From NCBI GenBank assembly GCA_000010565.1, contig AP009389.1, positions 2,294,001 through 2,358,000 on the forward strand: a stretch of 64,000 nt of DNA. Direction: 5' to 3'. A program made the position numbers and the translations under genes. Under the pieces are notes generated by a model, which was not told where the DNA came from, ran no database searches, and saw only the letters and a program-made list of their open reading frames with translations. This document shows positions 26,770 through 36,934 of this stretch, piece by piece; position 1 is the stretch's first letter, and every line of letters begins with the position of its first letter. The stretch comes from Pelotomaculum thermopropionicum SI (lineage in GTDB: Bacteria > Bacillota > Desulfotomaculia > Desulfotomaculales > Pelotomaculaceae).

Positions 26770-27732
26770 TTAAATCGATTCCCGCATTAAACTGCCGATG
26801 GTGCGGAATTTGCCGTACCTGGCCGCCACCAGCTTTTCCGGTTCGATTTCCAGCAGTTCTTCCAGGGCTTTTGCCAGGGCCTCGCCCAGGTTTGCCGCGG
26901 CGGCCTCCGGATCGCGGTGCGCCCCGCCCAGCGGTTCGGGAACCACCTGATCGGCCACCCCCAGCTCAAAAAGATCCTGGGCGGTAATCTTGATGGCCTC
27001 GGCCGCTTCGCGGGCGCGCGAGGCGTCCTTCCATAATATGCTGGCGTAACCTTCCGGCGATATGACCGAATAGATGGTATGCTCCAGCATCAGAATGCGG
27101 TCGCCTACCCCGAAAGCTATGGCCCCGCCGCTGCCGCCCTCGCCAATTACCACGGAAACTATGGGGGTTTTCAGGGTGGCCATGGTCATTATGCTCCGGG
27201 CAATGGCCTCGGACTGCCCCCTTTCCTCCGCCCCCATCCCGCAGTACGCGCCGGGCGTGTCGATAAAACAGATTACCGGCCGCCTGAATTTTTCAGCCTG
27301 CTTCATCAGGCGCATGGCCTTGCGGTAGCCTTCGGGATGGGCCATGCCGAAATTCCTGGCCAGGTTCTCCTTGGTGTCTTTGCCCTTCAGGTGGCCCACC
27401 ACGGTTACGGCGCGTCCCCGGAAGCGGCAAATGCCGCCCACCACCGCCGGGTCGTCCCCGAAAAGACGGTCCCCGTGCAGTTCTATAAAATCGGTAAAAA
27501 GATAGTTTATATAATCGTAAGTGTTGGGACGCTCGGAATGCCTGGCAATGAGTACCTTCTGCCAGGGTGTCAGGTTGCCGTAAATGGCTTCCCTGACCTC
27601 CCTGACCCGGTTTTCCAGAATGGATATCTCGTTTGCCAGATCTATTCCTTTTTCCCTGGAAAAATTCCTTAATTCGCTTATCTTAAGCTCCAGTTCCTGG
27701 ATCGGCTTTTCAAAATCCAAAATGACCGGCAT
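26770..27732 (-). CDS. accA: Acetyl-CoA carboxylase carboxyltransferase, alpha subunit
   Basis: 320 residues with LDFEKPIQELELKI start, GAYCGMGAEERGQSEAIARS, and VIGEGGSGGAIAFGVGDRILMLEHTIYSVISPEGYASILW, all hallmark AccA segments. Pairs with AccD to transfer CO2 from biotin to acetyl-CoA. One nt after the accD stop. Confidence 0.97.
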   Translation of the reverse strand: MPVILDFEKPIQELELKISELRNFSREKGIDLANEISILENRVREVREAIYGNLTPWQKVLIARHSERPNTYDYINYLFTDFIELHGDRLFGDDPAVVGGICRFRGRAVTVVGHLKGKDTKENLARNFGMAHPEGYRKAMRLMKQAEKFRRPVICFIDTPGAYCGMGAEERGQSEAIARSIMTMATLKTPIVSVVIGEGGSGGAIAFGVGDRILMLEHTIYSVISPEGYASILWKDASRAREAAEAIKITAQDLFELGVADQVVPEPLGGAHRDPEAAAANLGEALAKALEELLEIEPEKLVAARYGKFRTIGSLMRESI

Positions 27733-27733
27733 C

Positions 27734-28585
27734 TTACTTCTCCCCCCGTAAATGCAGATCCAGGAGCCTGGCCAGGGTTTCCTTCATCTGCGGCCTGGGA
27801 ACGATCATGTCGACAAAGCCGTGCTGCTTTAGAAATTCGGCCCTTTGAAACCCTTCCGGCAGCTTCTGGCGGATGGTCTGCTCTATCACCCGGGGACCGG
27901 CAAAACCGATCAGGGCACCCGGCTCGGCAATAACAATATCCCCCAACGCCGCAAAGCTGGCGCTCACCCCGCCGGTGGTGGGATCGGTTAAGACCGAAAT
28001 ATACAATTGCCCCTCCTCCCCCAGCCTGGCCAGGGCCGCCACCGTCTTGGCCATTTGCATCAGGGAAAGAATTCCTTCCTGCATTCTGGCCCCGCCGGAA
28101 GCAGAGAAGATAATCAGCGGCCTCCGCCCGGCGGCAGCAGCTTCCGCGGCCCTCGTAATCTTTTCACCCACCACGGTGCCCATGCTGGCCATCATGAAGC
28201 GTGCGTCCATTACCACCACAACTGCCGGGTAGCCTTCTATTGCCGCCTCCCCGGTTAACACCGCCTCGTTCAGGCCGGTGCTCTGTCGGGCGCTGACGAG
28301 CTTGCTTTCGTAATCGGGCAGGTTAAACGGGTTAACCGGCAGCAGGGCCGCATCCAGTTCCTTAAAACTTCCTTCATCCACGGTCATCGCAATCCGCTCA
28401 AAGGCGGACAGCCTGAAGTGAAATCCACACTTCAGGCAGACCTTGTAGTTTTTATCCAGTTCCTTTTTAAATAAGATTTCGCCGCACCGTTCACACTTAA
28501 CCCATACGCCCTCCGGTATCTCGCGAGTTTCGGACTCCGGCTGAACAGTTATATACTTTTGCTTGCGGAACAGATCCAAAATCAA
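27734..28585 (-). CDS. accD: Acetyl-CoA carboxylase carboxyltransferase, beta subunit
   Basis: Zinc ribbon CERC (about 30) and CLKC (about 49), then the crotonase-like core ([42 protein letters not shown]). A start at TTG 28585, 6 nt after AGAGGT, is preferred; five codons upstream another TTG is in frame but overlaps the ribosome site. Functions with AccA in malonyl-CoA synthesis. Confidence 0.95.
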   Translation of the reverse strand: MILDLFRKQKYITVQPESETREIPEGVWVKCERCGEILFKKELDKNYKVCLKCGFHFRLSAFERIAMTVDEGSFKELDAALLPVNPFNLPDYESKLVSARQSTGLNEAVLTGEAAIEGYPAVVVVMDARFMMASMGTVVGEKITRAAEAAAAGRRPLIIFSASGGARMQEGILSLMQMAKTVAALARLGEEGQLYISVLTDPTTGGVSASFAALGDIVIAEPGALIGFAGPRVIEQTIRQKLPEGFQRAEFLKQHGFVDMIVPRPQMKETLARLLDLHLRGEK

Positions 28586-28605
28586 AATCGCACCTCTCAA
28601 AATTA

Positions 28606-28797
28606 TTAAGCATTATTGATAATTTCCAGCGCTTCATCAACTTCAGACTCTGGTACCAGTACCTCTATAGAGCACATGTTGTTGGATTGTGGAAGGCCAA
28701 TCGCCCTGAGTTTTACCAGCAAGCCTTCTGCTGTGAGGAGCTTCTCCAGCCTTTGGGCTTCTTTTTTATTGGGCGCTATATAAACCACCGTCCACAC
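28606..28797 (-). CDS. DUF2007-like small protein (63 aa)
   Basis: GTG start 7 nt after GAGGGGG; gives [31 protein letters not shown] and ends in an acidic helix ([14 protein letters not shown]). The beta-alpha-beta-beta-alpha pattern is that of DUF2007/GlnB-like small proteins proposed to be signal-transducing. Upstream of accD by about 20 nt, so probably the first gene of the acc-pfk-pyk operon. Confidence 0.7.
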   Translation of the reverse strand: MWTVVYIAPNKKEAQRLEKLLTAEGLLVKLRAIGLPQSNNMCSIEVLVPESEVDEALEIINNA

Positions 28798-28914
28798 ATT
28801 GAAACCCCCTCTGACAGGTTTCGCCGGCATGCCTATTAGTTTCTTCTATTCATCTTACCAGTATTCCTCTATTCAGTCAAAATAATATCCAGAGCTTTTC
28901 ACCCTGGATAGCTT

Positions 28915-29145
28915 TTATTCGTCTGTCCGGAGTCTGCCGTGTTTGGTCAGGAGTTCTACCTTGCCCCGGATTTTAATTGCCGAGGTGTGTTCGGTAAACT
29001 GGGCAATCATGACCTCCCCCTTATCAAGTTTCTCCGAATGATGAAACTTGGTATCCTTGCCCCGGGTCAGCCCGATAATGGTAACCCCGTTCTCCAAAGC
29101 CTTTATCACAACGTACTCGCCAGCAATTTCCCATGTTTCCGTCAA
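28915..29145 (-). CDS. mtrB: TRAP, tryptophan RNA-binding attenuation protein
   Basis: 76 residues, nearly the Bacillus protein: [34 protein letters not shown] then [23 protein letters not shown]. The tryptophan-binding threonines and the RNA-binding KKR-like positions (Lys in LENG/KDTK, Lys and Arg in IKIRGK) are present. It forms an 11-mer ring that binds (G/U)AG repeats in trp leaders. TTG start behind AAGAGGTG. No trp genes, and no anti-TRAP, lie within the window. Confidence 0.95.
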   Translation of the reverse strand: MTETWEIAGEYVVIKALENGVTIIGLTRGKDTKFHHSEKLDKGEVMIAQFTEHTSAIKIRGKVELLTKHGRLRTDE

Positions 29146-29258
29146 TTATTTTCACCTCTTAAATTTCCCTTTTTTAACAGTTTCATCATAACACAAGTTA
29201 ACCGGGGTTGACAAGCAGGGCCGCAGCGCTGCGAGAATTTCACCTGACGCGGCCATGG

Positions 29259-32200
29259 CTACAGCTCCAGAATGCTGAAAAACTTTACCTTTTTCTTCCC
29301 CGCTCTTTCACTGTCATAATCATACGCGGGAATATATGCAGGTGGGCCGGCAGCCGGCCCCGGACCGGCCTGAGCGGCATCTTTTTCAGCTTTTCCCGCG
29401 GCGGAAAGACCGGTCCTGCTTTTTATTTTAACCCTGGCGTGCCCCAGAAGATCCTCCAGCCTGCTTACAACCGGCCCGGATAAATCAACCCAGAAATTCT
29501 CCCCGGCTTTGATGATCCTCCTTTCCTTTTCAAAGTGGAGAAACACCGGGGACTCTCCCTTAAAACTGCTCAGAATAAGCTGAATCTGATCCAGCAGGGG
29601 CGAACTGACGCTGTCAATTTTTATATGCAATTCACCGCCAAGGCAGCTTTCAACGGTTGAAATCTCCTCCCCGATTATTTTGGTTTCCTCGCCGCCGCCG
29701 CTGGTTTTGCCTTTCACTAGAACCACCTCGTCCACTCTGAGGGCCAGGCGGTTTTGCGTATAGGTACGGGGGAAAACCACAACCTCAACCGTCCCGGTAA
29801 GGTCCTCCAGAGTCAGAAAAGCCATTACCTCTCCCCGGCGGGTGTTGATTTTTTTTACGTCGGTGATCAACCCCCCCAGGACAACTTCGCTGTTGTCGGG
29901 CAAATCGGTTATCTCCACCGTTTTAACCGTGGTTAACCTGTTCAGGGCCTCCCGGTAGCGGGAAAGGGGATGCCCGCTGATGTACAGGCCCAGCGTTTCC
30001 TTTTCCATGGCCAGCAGTTCGTCTTCGGGGTATTCCCCCACCTCCGGGAAGCTGATGCTCACAGAATCAGTTGAGCCGCCAAAAAAGTCGAGGAGGGAAA
30101 GCTGCCCGTTTTCCCGCTCGCGCTGGGACTGCTGGGCCAGGGCCAGGCCTGAGTCCACGGCGGCCATCAACTGGGCCCGGCGGTAGCCGAGCGAGTCGAA
30201 GGCACCGCACTTGATCAGGCTTTCCAGCACTCGTTTGTTGACAACTCTGGTGTCCAGGCGCCTGCAAAAATCGGCGTAGTCGCTAAAAGGGCCATCCTTC
30301 TCCCTGGCCCGGATAATCGAATCCACCGCCCCCATTCCAACATTCTTTACCGCCGCCAGGCCGAAGCGGATTTTATTGCCCGCCACCGTAAAGCTCTCCC
30401 GGCTCTCGTTGACGTCGGGCGGCAGCACCTCGATGCCCAGCCGCCTGCACTCCTCGATGTACGCCGCCACCTTGTCGGTGTTGTCCTTCACCGAGGTTAA
30501 CAGCGCCGCCATGAACTGCAGCGGGTAGTTGGCCTTCAAATAGGCGGTCTGGTAGGATACCAGGGCATAAGCCGCCGAGTGGGATTTATTAAAACCATAG
30601 CCGGCGAAATACTCCATCAGGTCAAAGATCTGGCCGGCAGTCTCCCCGTCAACGCCGTTCCTGGCGGCTCCCTCGATAAACTGCGAGCGCAGGCCCGCAA
30701 TGATCTCCGGCTTTTTTTTACCCATAGCCCGGCGCAGCAGGTCGGCCTCGCCCAGGGAAAAACCGGCCAGGTCGCTGGCTATGCGCATTACCTGCTCCTG
30801 GTACAGGATTACCCCGTAGGTGTCCTTCAATATCGGCTCAAGCCTGGGATGAAGGTACTTCGTCTTTTTAAACCCGTGCTTGTTCTTGATGAAATCGTCG
30901 ACCATGCCGCTTCCCAGCGGCCCGGGGCGGTACAGGGCCACAAGGGCCACGATATCCTCAAAAACTTCCGGCCTTAAGTCCCGCAGAATGGACCGCATGC
31001 CGCTGCTTTCGAGCTGGAATACGCCGGCGGTCTCGCCCCGGGCAAGCATCTGGTAGGTTTTCTGGTCGTCAACCGGTATCCTCTCTATATCCAGCTCCTC
31101 TCCGGTGCTTTCTTTAATCAGACGCAGGGCGTCGCTGATCACCGTCAGCGTCCTCAAGCCCAGCAGGTCCATTTTCAACAGGCCCAGCTCTTCAACCGTT
31201 CCCATGGCAAACTGGGTCGTCACCGGCCCGTCTGTAGCCTTATATAAAGGAAGGTAGTTGGTCAGCGGCTCCGGAGTAATCACCACCCCGGCAGCATGGG
31301 TGGAAGCATGCCTGGGCATCCCTTCCAGGGCCGCCGCGGTGTCTATTAATTTCCTTACCTCCGGCCTCTGGTCGTACAGCTCTCTTAACTCCGGCGATTC
31401 GTTCAAGGCCTTTTCAATGGTCATGTGCAGCTCCATGGGCACCAGCTTGGCCACCCTGTCCACCTCGCCGTAGGGCATGTTCAATGCCCTCCCGACATCC
31501 CTGATGGCCGCCCGCGCCGCCATGGTGCCGAAAGTGATAATCTGCGCCACCCGGTCGGCACCGTACCGCCGGACCACGTAATCAATAATTTCTCCCCTGC
31601 GCTCGAAACAAAAATCCACATCTATGTCAGGCATTGAGACCCTTTCCGGATTGAGAAAACGCTCAAAGAGCAACCCATATTTTAAGGGGTCTATGCTGGT
31701 TATACCGAGGCTGTACGCTACCAGGCTGCCGGCGGCGCTGCCGCGGCCTGGCCCCACCGGTATCCCGTTCTGCCTGGCATAGTGAATGAAATCCCAGACA
31801 ATCAGGAAGTAGGCCGAATAGCCCATCTGTTTGATGACGCCCAGCTCATATTCAAGCCGCTTTTTGACCCCGTCGCTGAGTTCGCCGTAAATCCTGCGGG
31901 CTCCCTGGTAGCAGAGCTCTGCCAGGTAGGTGTCGGCATCGTACCCCTCCGGCACGGGATAATGGGGCAGGTAGTATTTGCCGAATTCTATCTCCACGTT
32001 GCAGCGGCCGGCAATTTCCACCGTGTTCCGGAGCGCCCCGGACAGTTCGCCGAAGAGCAGGTTCATTTCTTCAGGGCTTTTCAAGTACAGCTCCTCCGAC
32101 TGGAACTTCATCCGGCCCGGATCGTCCACGCTCTTGCCGGTTTGAATGGCCAGAAGCACATCCTGGGTCTCCGCGTCTCCCCGCCGGACGTAGTGCACAT

Positions 32201-32810
32201 CGTTGGTGACAACCAGGGGAATGTTCATCTCCTTGTGAATTTTCAGCATTTCCCTGTTGACCTTTCTTTGTTCCGCAAAGCCGTGGTCCTGAAGTTCCAG
32301 AAAAAAGTTTTCCGGCCCGAAGATATCCCGGTAGTCCCCGGCTGCCTGCCGGGCCTTTTCATTTTCCCCGGCCAGGATTCTGGCCGAAACCTCCCCCGCA
32401 ATGCACCCGCTTAAGGCAATAAGGCCCCTGCTATGTTCGGACAGCAGCTCCTTGTCCACCCTGGGCTTGTAGTAAAAGCCCCTGATAAAGGCCATGGAAA
32501 CAAGGTTGAGCAGGTTGCGGTAGCCCTCCTCGTTTTCGGCCAGCAAAACCAGGTGGCTCAGGTTGTCGTCAATTTTCGGAGTCCGGTCGTCCATGCTGCG
32601 GGGCGCGACGTATACCTCGCAACCTAAAACAGGCTTGATTCCGGCTTTTTTGCAGGCCTTGTAAAAATCCACCGTGCCGAACATAACTCCGTGGTCGGTT
32701 ATGGCCAGGGCCGGCATCTGCATTTCGCTGGCCCTTTTTACGGCGTCATTGATTCTGGCGGCGCCGTCAAGAAGGCTGTATTCCGAATGAAGGTGCAAAT
32801 GTACAAACAA
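29259..32810 (-). CDS. dnaE: DNA polymerase III alpha subunit
   Basis: About 1183 residues. The start at TTG 32810, behind GAGAGAGGG, gives the usual MFVHLHLHSEYSLLDGA; a GTG 13 codons upstream is in frame but extends beyond the family start. PHP domain (HLHLHSEYS, ITDHGVMFG), catalytic core PDIDVDFCFERR with the active-site Asp pair, RHASTHAAGVVI, YRPGPL, a helix-hairpin-helix region and an OB-fold near residue 990-1090. Replicative polymerase. Confidence 0.97.
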   Translation of the reverse strand: MFVHLHLHSEYSLLDGAARINDAVKRASEMQMPALAITDHGVMFGTVDFYKACKKAGIKPVLGCEVYVAPRSMDDRTPKIDDNLSHLVLLAENEEGYRNLLNLVSMAFIRGFYYKPRVDKELLSEHSRGLIALSGCIAGEVSARILAGENEKARQAAGDYRDIFGPENFFLELQDHGFAEQRKVNREMLKIHKEMNIPLVVTNDVHYVRRGDAETQDVLLAIQTGKSVDDPGRMKFQSEELYLKSPEEMNLLFGELSGALRNTVEIAGRCNVEIEFGKYYLPHYPVPEGYDADTYLAELCYQGARRIYGELSDGVKKRLEYELGVIKQMGYSAYFLIVWDFIHYARQNGIPVGPGRGSAAGSLVAYSLGITSIDPLKYGLLFERFLNPERVSMPDIDVDFCFERRGEIIDYVVRRYGADRVAQIITFGTMAARAAIRDVGRALNMPYGEVDRVAKLVPMELHMTIEKALNESPELRELYDQRPEVRKLIDTAAALEGMPRHASTHAAGVVITPEPLTNYLPLYKATDGPVTTQFAMGTVEELGLLKMDLLGLRTLTVISDALRLIKESTGEELDIERIPVDDQKTYQMLARGETAGVFQLESSGMRSILRDLRPEVFEDIVALVALYRPGPLGSGMVDDFIKNKHGFKKTKYLHPRLEPILKDTYGVILYQEQVMRIASDLAGFSLGEADLLRRAMGKKKPEIIAGLRSQFIEGAARNGVDGETAGQIFDLMEYFAGYGFNKSHSAAYALVSYQTAYLKANYPLQFMAALLTSVKDNTDKVAAYIEECRRLGIEVLPPDVNESRESFTVAGNKIRFGLAAVKNVGMGAVDSIIRAREKDGPFSDYADFCRRLDTRVVNKRVLESLIKCGAFDSLGYRRAQLMAAVDSGLALAQQSQRERENGQLSLLDFFGGSTDSVSISFPEVGEYPEDELLAMEKETLGLYISGHPLSRYREALNRLTTVKTVEITDLPDNSEVVLGGLITDVKKINTRRGEVMAFLTLEDLTGTVEVVVFPRTYTQNRLALRVDEVVLVKGKTSGGGEETKIIGEEISTVESCLGGELHIKIDSVSSPLLDQIQLILSSFKGESPVFLHFEKERRIIKAGENFWVDLSGPVVSRLEDLLGHARVKIKSRTGLSAAGKAEKDAAQAGPGPAAGPPAYIPAYDYDSERAGKKKVKFFSILEL

Positions 32811-33071
32811 ATTCCATCCCTCTCTCCCCTCAATTATTTCTTTTTTCACCGCCCAAATCCTCCTCTTGCCGGCCGGTGCGGCAAAGAAGACAAAAGCCGG
32901 AACGCTTTAGAGCACAAACAGATATTTTTGATACAGTATAATCCAATTTTGAACATTAAAAAAAGCATAATGAGCAAATATGGCACAAAGAGACGATTCT
33001 GGATATATTTGCTTTTAAAAAATAAGCAGAAATCCCGGTTGTATCTTCAATTATTGCAAATAAACACATTT

Positions 33072-33101
33072 TTGACATGATTTTTGCTAATAAAATATAA
33101 C
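33072..33101 (+). promoter_or_regulatory. Promoter of the chemoreceptor gene
   Basis: TTGACA, 18-nt spacer, TATAAC in the AT-rich interval 32811-33160, which holds no gene. Confidence 0.65.
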
Positions 33102-33160
33102 ATCATTTTACATCCATATAATTCCATAAAACTGCAATACAGAAACCCGGAGGTATAAAA

Positions 33161-34390
33161 ATGTCACTGCGTGCAAAGTTCCTGGTTGGACTGGCCCTTT
33201 TTATTCTGGGCACCCTTATTTTTTCCGGCACTATTTTTTACAAGCTTAATGAAATTCAGGATACAATTCAGGCCGCCGGGGTTTTCCAGAGCCTGGCCGG
33301 TCACAGTGCCGCTTTTGACGGAAATATACAGAAAATCGAGGCCGCCTGTGTTTTCATGAAGCGCCTGGTATTTGCCGCCGCCCTGCTTGCCGCCGCCTTC
33401 GGCGCGGCCGCCGTTTTTCTGCTGACAAAAGCAGTAGCCCTTCCTGCCGGGCTGCTGGCCGCCGGAGCGGTCAGAGCGGCGTCGGGCGATCTCACAGAAG
33501 CTGAAATAAAAGCAGAATCAAAGGACGAACTGGGACAACTGGCCGAAGCGTTTAACTCAATGACGGCCAGGTTAAGGGAAATGACCGCCCGGCTTCAGGA
33601 AAGAGCCGCGAACATAGCTTCTTCGGCCGGCCAGTTGTCTGCCAGCACCCAGAACATTGCCACCGGAGCCTCCGAAACTGCCAGCACGGCCAACCAGTTA
33701 GCAGCCACAACGGAACAGGTTACCGAGAACATCCAGCGGCTCGCCGACACGTCGGCCCGGGCATCCGGCTATGCCCAGGAAGGCAGGGAGAGCATCGTCA
33801 ATATCACCTCCCAGATGGAGGAAATCAGAGAGGCCACTGCTGCCTCCAGTGAAGCAATCACCAATTTAAGCCACCTATCAGCCAAAATTTCCCAAATTGT
33901 AGAGATAATTACCTCTATCGCCAGCCAGACCAACCTGCTGGCCTTAAATGCCGCCATTGAAGCGGCCCGGGCCGGGGAGCAGGGCAAGGGGTTTGCTGTA
34001 GTTGCCGATGAAGTGAGAAAACTGGCCGAGGAGTCTGCCGGCGCGGCTAAAGAAATTAACAATCTCGTGGTTAACATCCAGCAGGGGGCGGTAATCGCGG
34101 TTCAGGCCATGGAAAAGGGCAATACCCGGGTACAGGCAGGCTCAAAGGCAATCCAGGACATGGGAGCCACCTTCGAAAAAATTATCGGCGCCGTCCATGA
34201 AGTGGCCGATGAAGTTTGTTCAGTAGCCTCTGCTGTCGAGGAGGTCTCTTCGGCCGCCCAAAACCTTTCGGCATCTACCGAAGAACAAACGGCCGCAATA
34301 GAAGAAATATCATCCGCCACCCAGGAACTGGTCAAAATAGCCGAAGATATCGAAAGCCTTGCCGGCTACTTCAGAACAAGCCGGGAATAA
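33161..34390 (+). CDS. Methyl-accepting chemotaxis protein with minimal extracellular part
   Basis: 409 residues. Membrane helix 1 at about 8-28, a loop of only about 40 residues, helix 2 at about 66-90, HAMP to about 145, then the signalling hairpin with tip [45 protein letters not shown]. The normal 150-250-residue ligand domain is missing, so sensing must be membrane-based, cytoplasmic or by a partner. A FIST protein follows two genes later and is a candidate partner. Confidence 0.9.
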   Translation: MSLRAKFLVGLALFILGTLIFSGTIFYKLNEIQDTIQAAGVFQSLAGHSAAFDGNIQKIEAACVFMKRLVFAAALLAAAFGAAAVFLLTKAVALPAGLLAAGAVRAASGDLTEAEIKAESKDELGQLAEAFNSMTARLREMTARLQERAANIASSAGQLSASTQNIATGASETASTANQLAATTEQVTENIQRLADTSARASGYAQEGRESIVNITSQMEEIREATAASSEAITNLSHLSAKISQIVEIITSIASQTNLLALNAAIEAARAGEQGKGFAVVADEVRKLAEESAGAAKEINNLVVNIQQGAVIAVQAMEKGNTRVQAGSKAIQDMGATFEKIIGAVHEVADEVCSVASAVEEVSSAAQNLSASTEEQTAAIEEISSATQELVKIAEDIESLAGYFRTSRE

Positions 34391-34508
34391 AACCGGGCGG
34401 CCGGCGGTGGAGAAATCACCGAACAAAAGCTTTCACCGGGAGGTGAGCTGACGGGAACCGGACCTTATTTTTTAACACAATCCAGATTTTTAAACGGGAG
34501 GCAGAGGA

Positions 34509-34715
34509 ATGGCAGGCAAAATTAAAAGGATGATAGACGACATTTTAAGCCAGGTGGCAAAGGGCGACCCTGTGCTGATCAAAACAACCAAAACCAAGCT
34601 GATCCTGAAAGGCATTAACCCGGAAAAATTCACCTCCACTTCAGAGGACGACCCGGCCGTAATGGAAAAACTGTCCGCCCTGGCCAGAGAGTTTAAGGTA
34701 AAGTTAAGCGTCTGA
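34509..34715 (+). CDS. Hypothetical protein between MCP and FIST (68 aa)
   Basis: ATG behind GGGAGGCAGAGGA. Basic N-terminus (AGKIKRMIDDILSQVAKGD), a strand pair (VLIKTTKTKLILKGINPEKF) and a C-terminal helix. No known domain. Same strand and spacing as the FIST gene 41 nt downstream, so probably part of one sensory operon. Confidence 0.65.
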   Translation: MAGKIKRMIDDILSQVAKGDPVLIKTTKTKLILKGINPEKFTSTSEDDPAVMEKLSALAREFKVKLSV

Positions 34716-34756
34716 GCTAATGTGCTTATAAAGCAACAATTTTGAGGAGGACAAAA

Positions 34757-35863
34757 ATGAGCGTAAAAACAGCATACTCAACCCTGTGTCCGGCCGAAAG
34801 AGCAGCCGGAGATATCTACAGCCAGTTGCAAAAATTTGATCCGAAAATGGTTATATTTTTTGCTTCTTCAGCCTTTGACCAGGCGGTTTTAAGCCAAAAG
34901 CTGCAGGAATGCTTTCCCTCCGCCGTGACTTTTGGCTGCTCCACGGCCGGCGAGATCATCAGCGGCAAGATGCTGAAAAATTCCGTCGTGGCCATGGCTT
35001 TCGATGAAGAAACAATTTCCGGCGTTAAAGTGGAGGTGGTCGAAAATATTAAAGAAGACGGCGACGTCAAAAAGGCCTTTGCTTCTTTTGAGAAATATTA
35101 CGGCGAACCGGCGCGGCAAATGGACTACAAAAAGTACACCGGCATAGTTTTGATAGACGGCCTGAGCATGTCTGAAGAAAAAATAATGGAAAGAATCGGA
35201 GACACCACAAACGTGGTTTTCGTAGGAGGCTCGGCCGGCGACGACCTTAAATTTGAAAAAACTTACGTTTGCGCCGGCGGCAAAGCCTATACCAATGCAG
35301 CCGTGCTGGCCCTGTTAAAGCCCAAAACCGCCTTTGACTTTATTAAAACGCAAAGCTTTGACGTTCTGAATAAGAAACTGGTCGCCACCAAAGTAATCCC
35401 GGAAAAGCGCGAGGTCGTCGAATTTAACGGCAAACCGGCCGCCGTTGCCTACGCAGAGGCGCTCGGCGTTTCCGTAAAAGAAGCTGCAAACTTTTTTATG
35501 ACCCATCCTCTTGGCCTGGTAGCCGAAGATGAAATATTCGTGCGCAGCCCGCAGAAGATTACCGGGAACAGCATGGTGTTTTACTGCAATATCCTGGAAG
35601 GCATGGAGGTATACGTTCTGCAGGACAGGGACATCGTCGGGGAAACCTGGTCGGCCATTAAAAGCAAGAAGAGAAGGATGGGACAAATTACGGGAATAAT
35701 TAACTTCAACTGCATCCTCAGAACGCTGGAGCTCGAGCAAAACGGCGAAACAGGGGCTTACGCAGGGCTTTTTTCCGAAATACCCACCATTGGCTTTTCA
35801 ACTTACGGCGAGGCCTTCCAGGGCCACATCAACCAGACCGCCACAATGCTGGTTTTCAAGTAG
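34757..35863 (+). CDS. FIST domain sensory protein
   Basis: 368 residues from the ATG behind GAGGAGGAC. FIST N domain (about 10-200) with VTFGCSTAGEI, VVAMAFDEETISG and FVGGSAGDDL; FIST C domain (about 210-360) with FFMTHPLGL, GIINFNCILRTLEL and IGFSTYGEAFQGHINQT. FIST domains are predicted small-ligand sensors, often linked to chemotaxis or cyclic-dinucleotide enzymes. Soluble and not fused to an output domain, hence likely to act through the nearby receptor. Confidence 0.9.
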   Translation: MSVKTAYSTLCPAERAAGDIYSQLQKFDPKMVIFFASSAFDQAVLSQKLQECFPSAVTFGCSTAGEIISGKMLKNSVVAMAFDEETISGVKVEVVENIKEDGDVKKAFASFEKYYGEPARQMDYKKYTGIVLIDGLSMSEEKIMERIGDTTNVVFVGGSAGDDLKFEKTYVCAGGKAYTNAAVLALLKPKTAFDFIKTQSFDVLNKKLVATKVIPEKREVVEFNGKPAAVAYAEALGVSVKEAANFFMTHPLGLVAEDEIFVRSPQKITGNSMVFYCNILEGMEVYVLQDRDIVGETWSAIKSKKRRMGQITGIINFNCILRTLELEQNGETGAYAGLFSEIPTIGFSTYGEAFQGHINQTATMLVFK

Positions 35864-35875
35864 GTTTTTGGGATA

Positions 35876-35917
35876 AAACCCTTTGCACCGCTTTTTTAAC
35901 CGGTCAAAGGGTTTTTT
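35876..35917 (+). terminator. Terminator of the MCP-FIST operon
   Basis: AAACCCTTTG pairs with CAAAGGGTTT over a 19-nt loop, followed by TTTTTT. Confidence 0.85.
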
Positions 35918-35955
35918 ACTCAGGTATTAACTTTTATTTTATTCCACATGCCAGA

Positions 35956-36417
35956 TCATACCAGATCTGCCCACTTTCCTCCCGTAATTATCTCCAGTTG
36001 CTCCATTGTTACAGGCAGGGCCGAGCGGGGCGTGCCGGCCGCTGCATAAACCACCGGGAAACGGCGCATCGAGCCGTCCAGCAGGACGGGCATTCTCTCC
36101 GGCAGCGCCACAGGGCAGACTCCCCCCACCGGATAACCGGTAACCCTTTCTACCGTTTCCGGGTCGGCCATCCTGACTTTTGACGCCCCCAGGCATCTCT
36201 TCAGCTTCCCGCTTTTAACCTTGTTGTCGCCGCTTGCCACCACCAGAACCGGCCGGTCATCTGCTAAAAACACAAGCGTCTTGGCAATCTGCCCCACTTC
36301 CACCCCCAGCGCGGCCGCAGCCAGCTCGCAGGTGCTGGTGCTTTCCTCCAGTTCTATTATTCTCAGGCCTAAATTGAACCGATCCAGGTAGGACTGGACC
36401 CTCTCAATAACGGTCAT
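35956..36417 (-). CDS. YbaK/EbsC-type aminoacyl-tRNA deacylase
   Basis: 153 residues with the family blocks STCELAAAALGVEVGQIAKTLVF (catalytic-site Lys), VVASGDNKVKSGKLKR and GYPVGGVCPVALPERMPVLLDGSM. Hydrolyses mischarged Cys- or Ala-tRNAPro type substrates in trans. ATG start; weak ribosome site GGGAG. Confidence 0.88.
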   Translation of the reverse strand: MTVIERVQSYLDRFNLGLRIIELEESTSTCELAAAALGVEVGQIAKTLVFLADDRPVLVVASGDNKVKSGKLKRCLGASKVRMADPETVERVTGYPVGGVCPVALPERMPVLLDGSMRRFPVVYAAAGTPRSALPVTMEQLEIITGGKWADLV

Positions 36418-36470
36418 GCAAATTTCTCCCTTCGTTCCTCATGGGTACCTGCTTTCATACCGCTATCAGC

Positions 36471-36929
36471 TTACTTCAGCCCGGGAAAACCCTGCTGGCG
36501 CAGGGCTTCGTAAAGCACCACCGCCACCGCGTTGGCCAGATTTAGCGACCTGGCCCCGTCTATCATCGGCACCCGGATCTGACCGTCGGGGTAGCCGTCC
36601 AGGATCTCGGGCGGCAGCCCTTTCGTCTCCTTGCCAAAAACCAGGCAGGAGCCGGGCTCGTACGAAACTTCCGTGTAAAGGCGCCGGGCCTTTGTGGTGG
36701 CCAGGTAAAACCGGCAGCCGCGGTAAGAGGCCGCAAACTCCCCAAAGCTGTCGTGGTACAGCACCCTAACCAGGTTCCAGTAGTCAAGGCCGGCCCGTTT
36801 AAGATACCTGTCCTCTGTGGAAAAACCAAGGGGCTTTATTAAGTGAAGGGTTGCTCCGGTAGCAGCACAGGTCCGGGCTATATTTCCAGTATTGGCCGGT
36901 ATTTCCGGCTCCACCAGCACCACATGCAA
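36471..36929 (-). CDS. trmL: tRNA (cytidine/uridine-34-2'-O)-methyltransferase TrmL
   Basis: 152 residues from a TTG behind AAGGGGG, giving HVVLVEPEIPANTGNIARTCAATGATLHLIKPLGF. SPOUT knot residues VFGKETKGLP and IPMxxxARSLNLANAVAVVLYEALRQ are intact, and length equals the family norm. A longer in-frame extension upstream lies inside nth and is rejected. Coupled to nth: the start lies 6 nt before the nth stop region. Confidence 0.92.
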   Translation of the reverse strand: MHVVLVEPEIPANTGNIARTCAATGATLHLIKPLGFSTEDRYLKRAGLDYWNLVRVLYHDSFGEFAASYRGCRFYLATTKARRLYTEVSYEPGSCLVFGKETKGLPPEILDGYPDGQIRVPMIDGARSLNLANAVAVVLYEALRQQGFPGLK

Positions 36930-36934
36930 AACTC

